A stretch of DNA of 41,853 nt from an uncultured Bacillaceae bacterium (GTDB lineage Bacteria > Bacillota > Bacilli > Bacillales > Caldibacillaceae): the NCBI GenBank assembly GCA_937983015.1, contig CALKAK010000132.1, positions 1-41,853 on the forward strand, written 5' to 3'. The position numbers were made by a program, and so were the translations under genes. The notes under the pieces were generated by a model. That model was not told the DNA's origin. It made no database searches and saw nothing but the letters and a program-made list of their open reading frames with translations. Numbering within the stretch: position 1 is the stretch's first letter; every line of letters begins with the position of its first letter. Below are positions 41,800-41,853 of the stretch, piece by piece.

Positions 41800-41853
41800 T
41801 GGAGCATAGCGGGCTCGAACCGCTGACCTCTACACTGCCAGTGTAGCGCTCTC
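41800..41853 (-). tRNA. tRNA-Ala (anticodon GGC), cut by the window edge
   Basis: Read on the minus strand, the visible part covers the end of the D-arm (GAGAGCGC), the anticodon stem-loop CTACA-CTGGCAG-TGTAG with anticodon GGC, a variable loop AGGTC, the T-arm AGCGG-TTCGAGC-CCGCT and the acceptor 3' strand ATGCTCC with discriminator A. The CCA end is not encoded (TAA follows). The 5' part lies beyond the window. It decodes GCC and GCT alanine codons. Confidence 0.92.

Noticed and set aside
41642..41809. Plus-strand frame starting TTG 41642 with an RBS-like GAAAGGG
   Set aside because: It reads through the tRNA terminator and into the tRNA complement; composition is basic and unlike its neighbours. 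Not a gene.

Overview
The window looks like a chromosomal segment from a member of the Bacillaceae (Bacillota) with low to moderate GC. The evidence is strong AGGAGG-type ribosome binding sites, frequent TTG and GTG starts, a sigma-A consensus promoter, and gene families that match Bacillus subtilis proteins closely (Bmr, YugJ-Pgi, Spx, YwrD, PatB, YuzA/DUF378, CNNM/CorC). A meso-diaminopimelate dehydrogenase and a GH120 beta-xylosidase very like the Thermoanaerobacterium enzyme fit a thermophilic or moderately thermophilic bacillus, but the genus cannot be fixed from sequence alone. No insertion sequence, prophage or CRISPR array is visible.

Layout. 0.3-1.7 kb: two uncharacterised proteins that share a small beta-rich domain. 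2.1-3.4 kb: a Bmr-type multidrug MFS pump (minus). 3.5-6.3 kb: an AraC-type regulator divergent from a cytoplasmic GH120 beta-xylosidase, with an inverted repeat and a cre-like site between them. 6.5-8.5 kb: a MATE transporter and a decayed gene. 8.5-10.4 kb: a PlsY paralogue and ddh (both minus). 10.4-13 kb: gene remnants, a Gly/Pro/Tyr-rich small protein, a hotdog thioesterase and a second MFS pump whose start is abnormal. 13-17.8 kb: a cyclophilin, a small membrane protein, patB, an alpha/beta hydrolase and rocD. 17.9-21.5 kb (minus): a TAXI-type TRAP transporter, whose binding protein appears circularly permuted, and a DUF378 protein. 21.7-25.5 kb: a yugJ-like dehydrogenase, pgi and an M19 dipeptidase. 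25.6-26.7 kb: an Spx paralogue driven by a near-consensus promoter and co-transcribed with a MarR regulator that seems to start at ATC. 26.8-29.1 kb: a complete polar amino-acid ABC importer. 29.1-36 kb: a CDF metal exporter, a YwrD-type gamma-glutamyltransferase, a decayed Crp/Fnr regulator, an AGCS symporter and an asparaginase II. 36.2-41.5 kb: an LLM flavin oxidoreductase, a decayed DUF4309-NagZ glycosidase, a CNNM/CorC membrane protein and a small secreted protein. The right edge cuts a tRNA-Ala(GGC) on the minus strand.

The gene content is mostly housekeeping plus nutrient uptake. Amino-acid and peptide use recurs: rocD, dipeptidase, amino-acid ABC importer, gamma-glutamyltransferase, alanine-type symporter, asparaginase. 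At least three genes are being lost by several independent lesions each (7911-8453, 32374-33052, 37604-39305).

The most unusual item is the TAXI solute-binding protein at 20055-21056. Its lipoprotein signal is joined directly to what is normally the second half of the fold, and the canonical first half comes last. The other notable items are the orphan GH120 locus with its regulatory region, and two genes (an MFS pump and a MarR regulator) that have good Shine-Dalgarno sites but ATT or ATC where the start codon should be.
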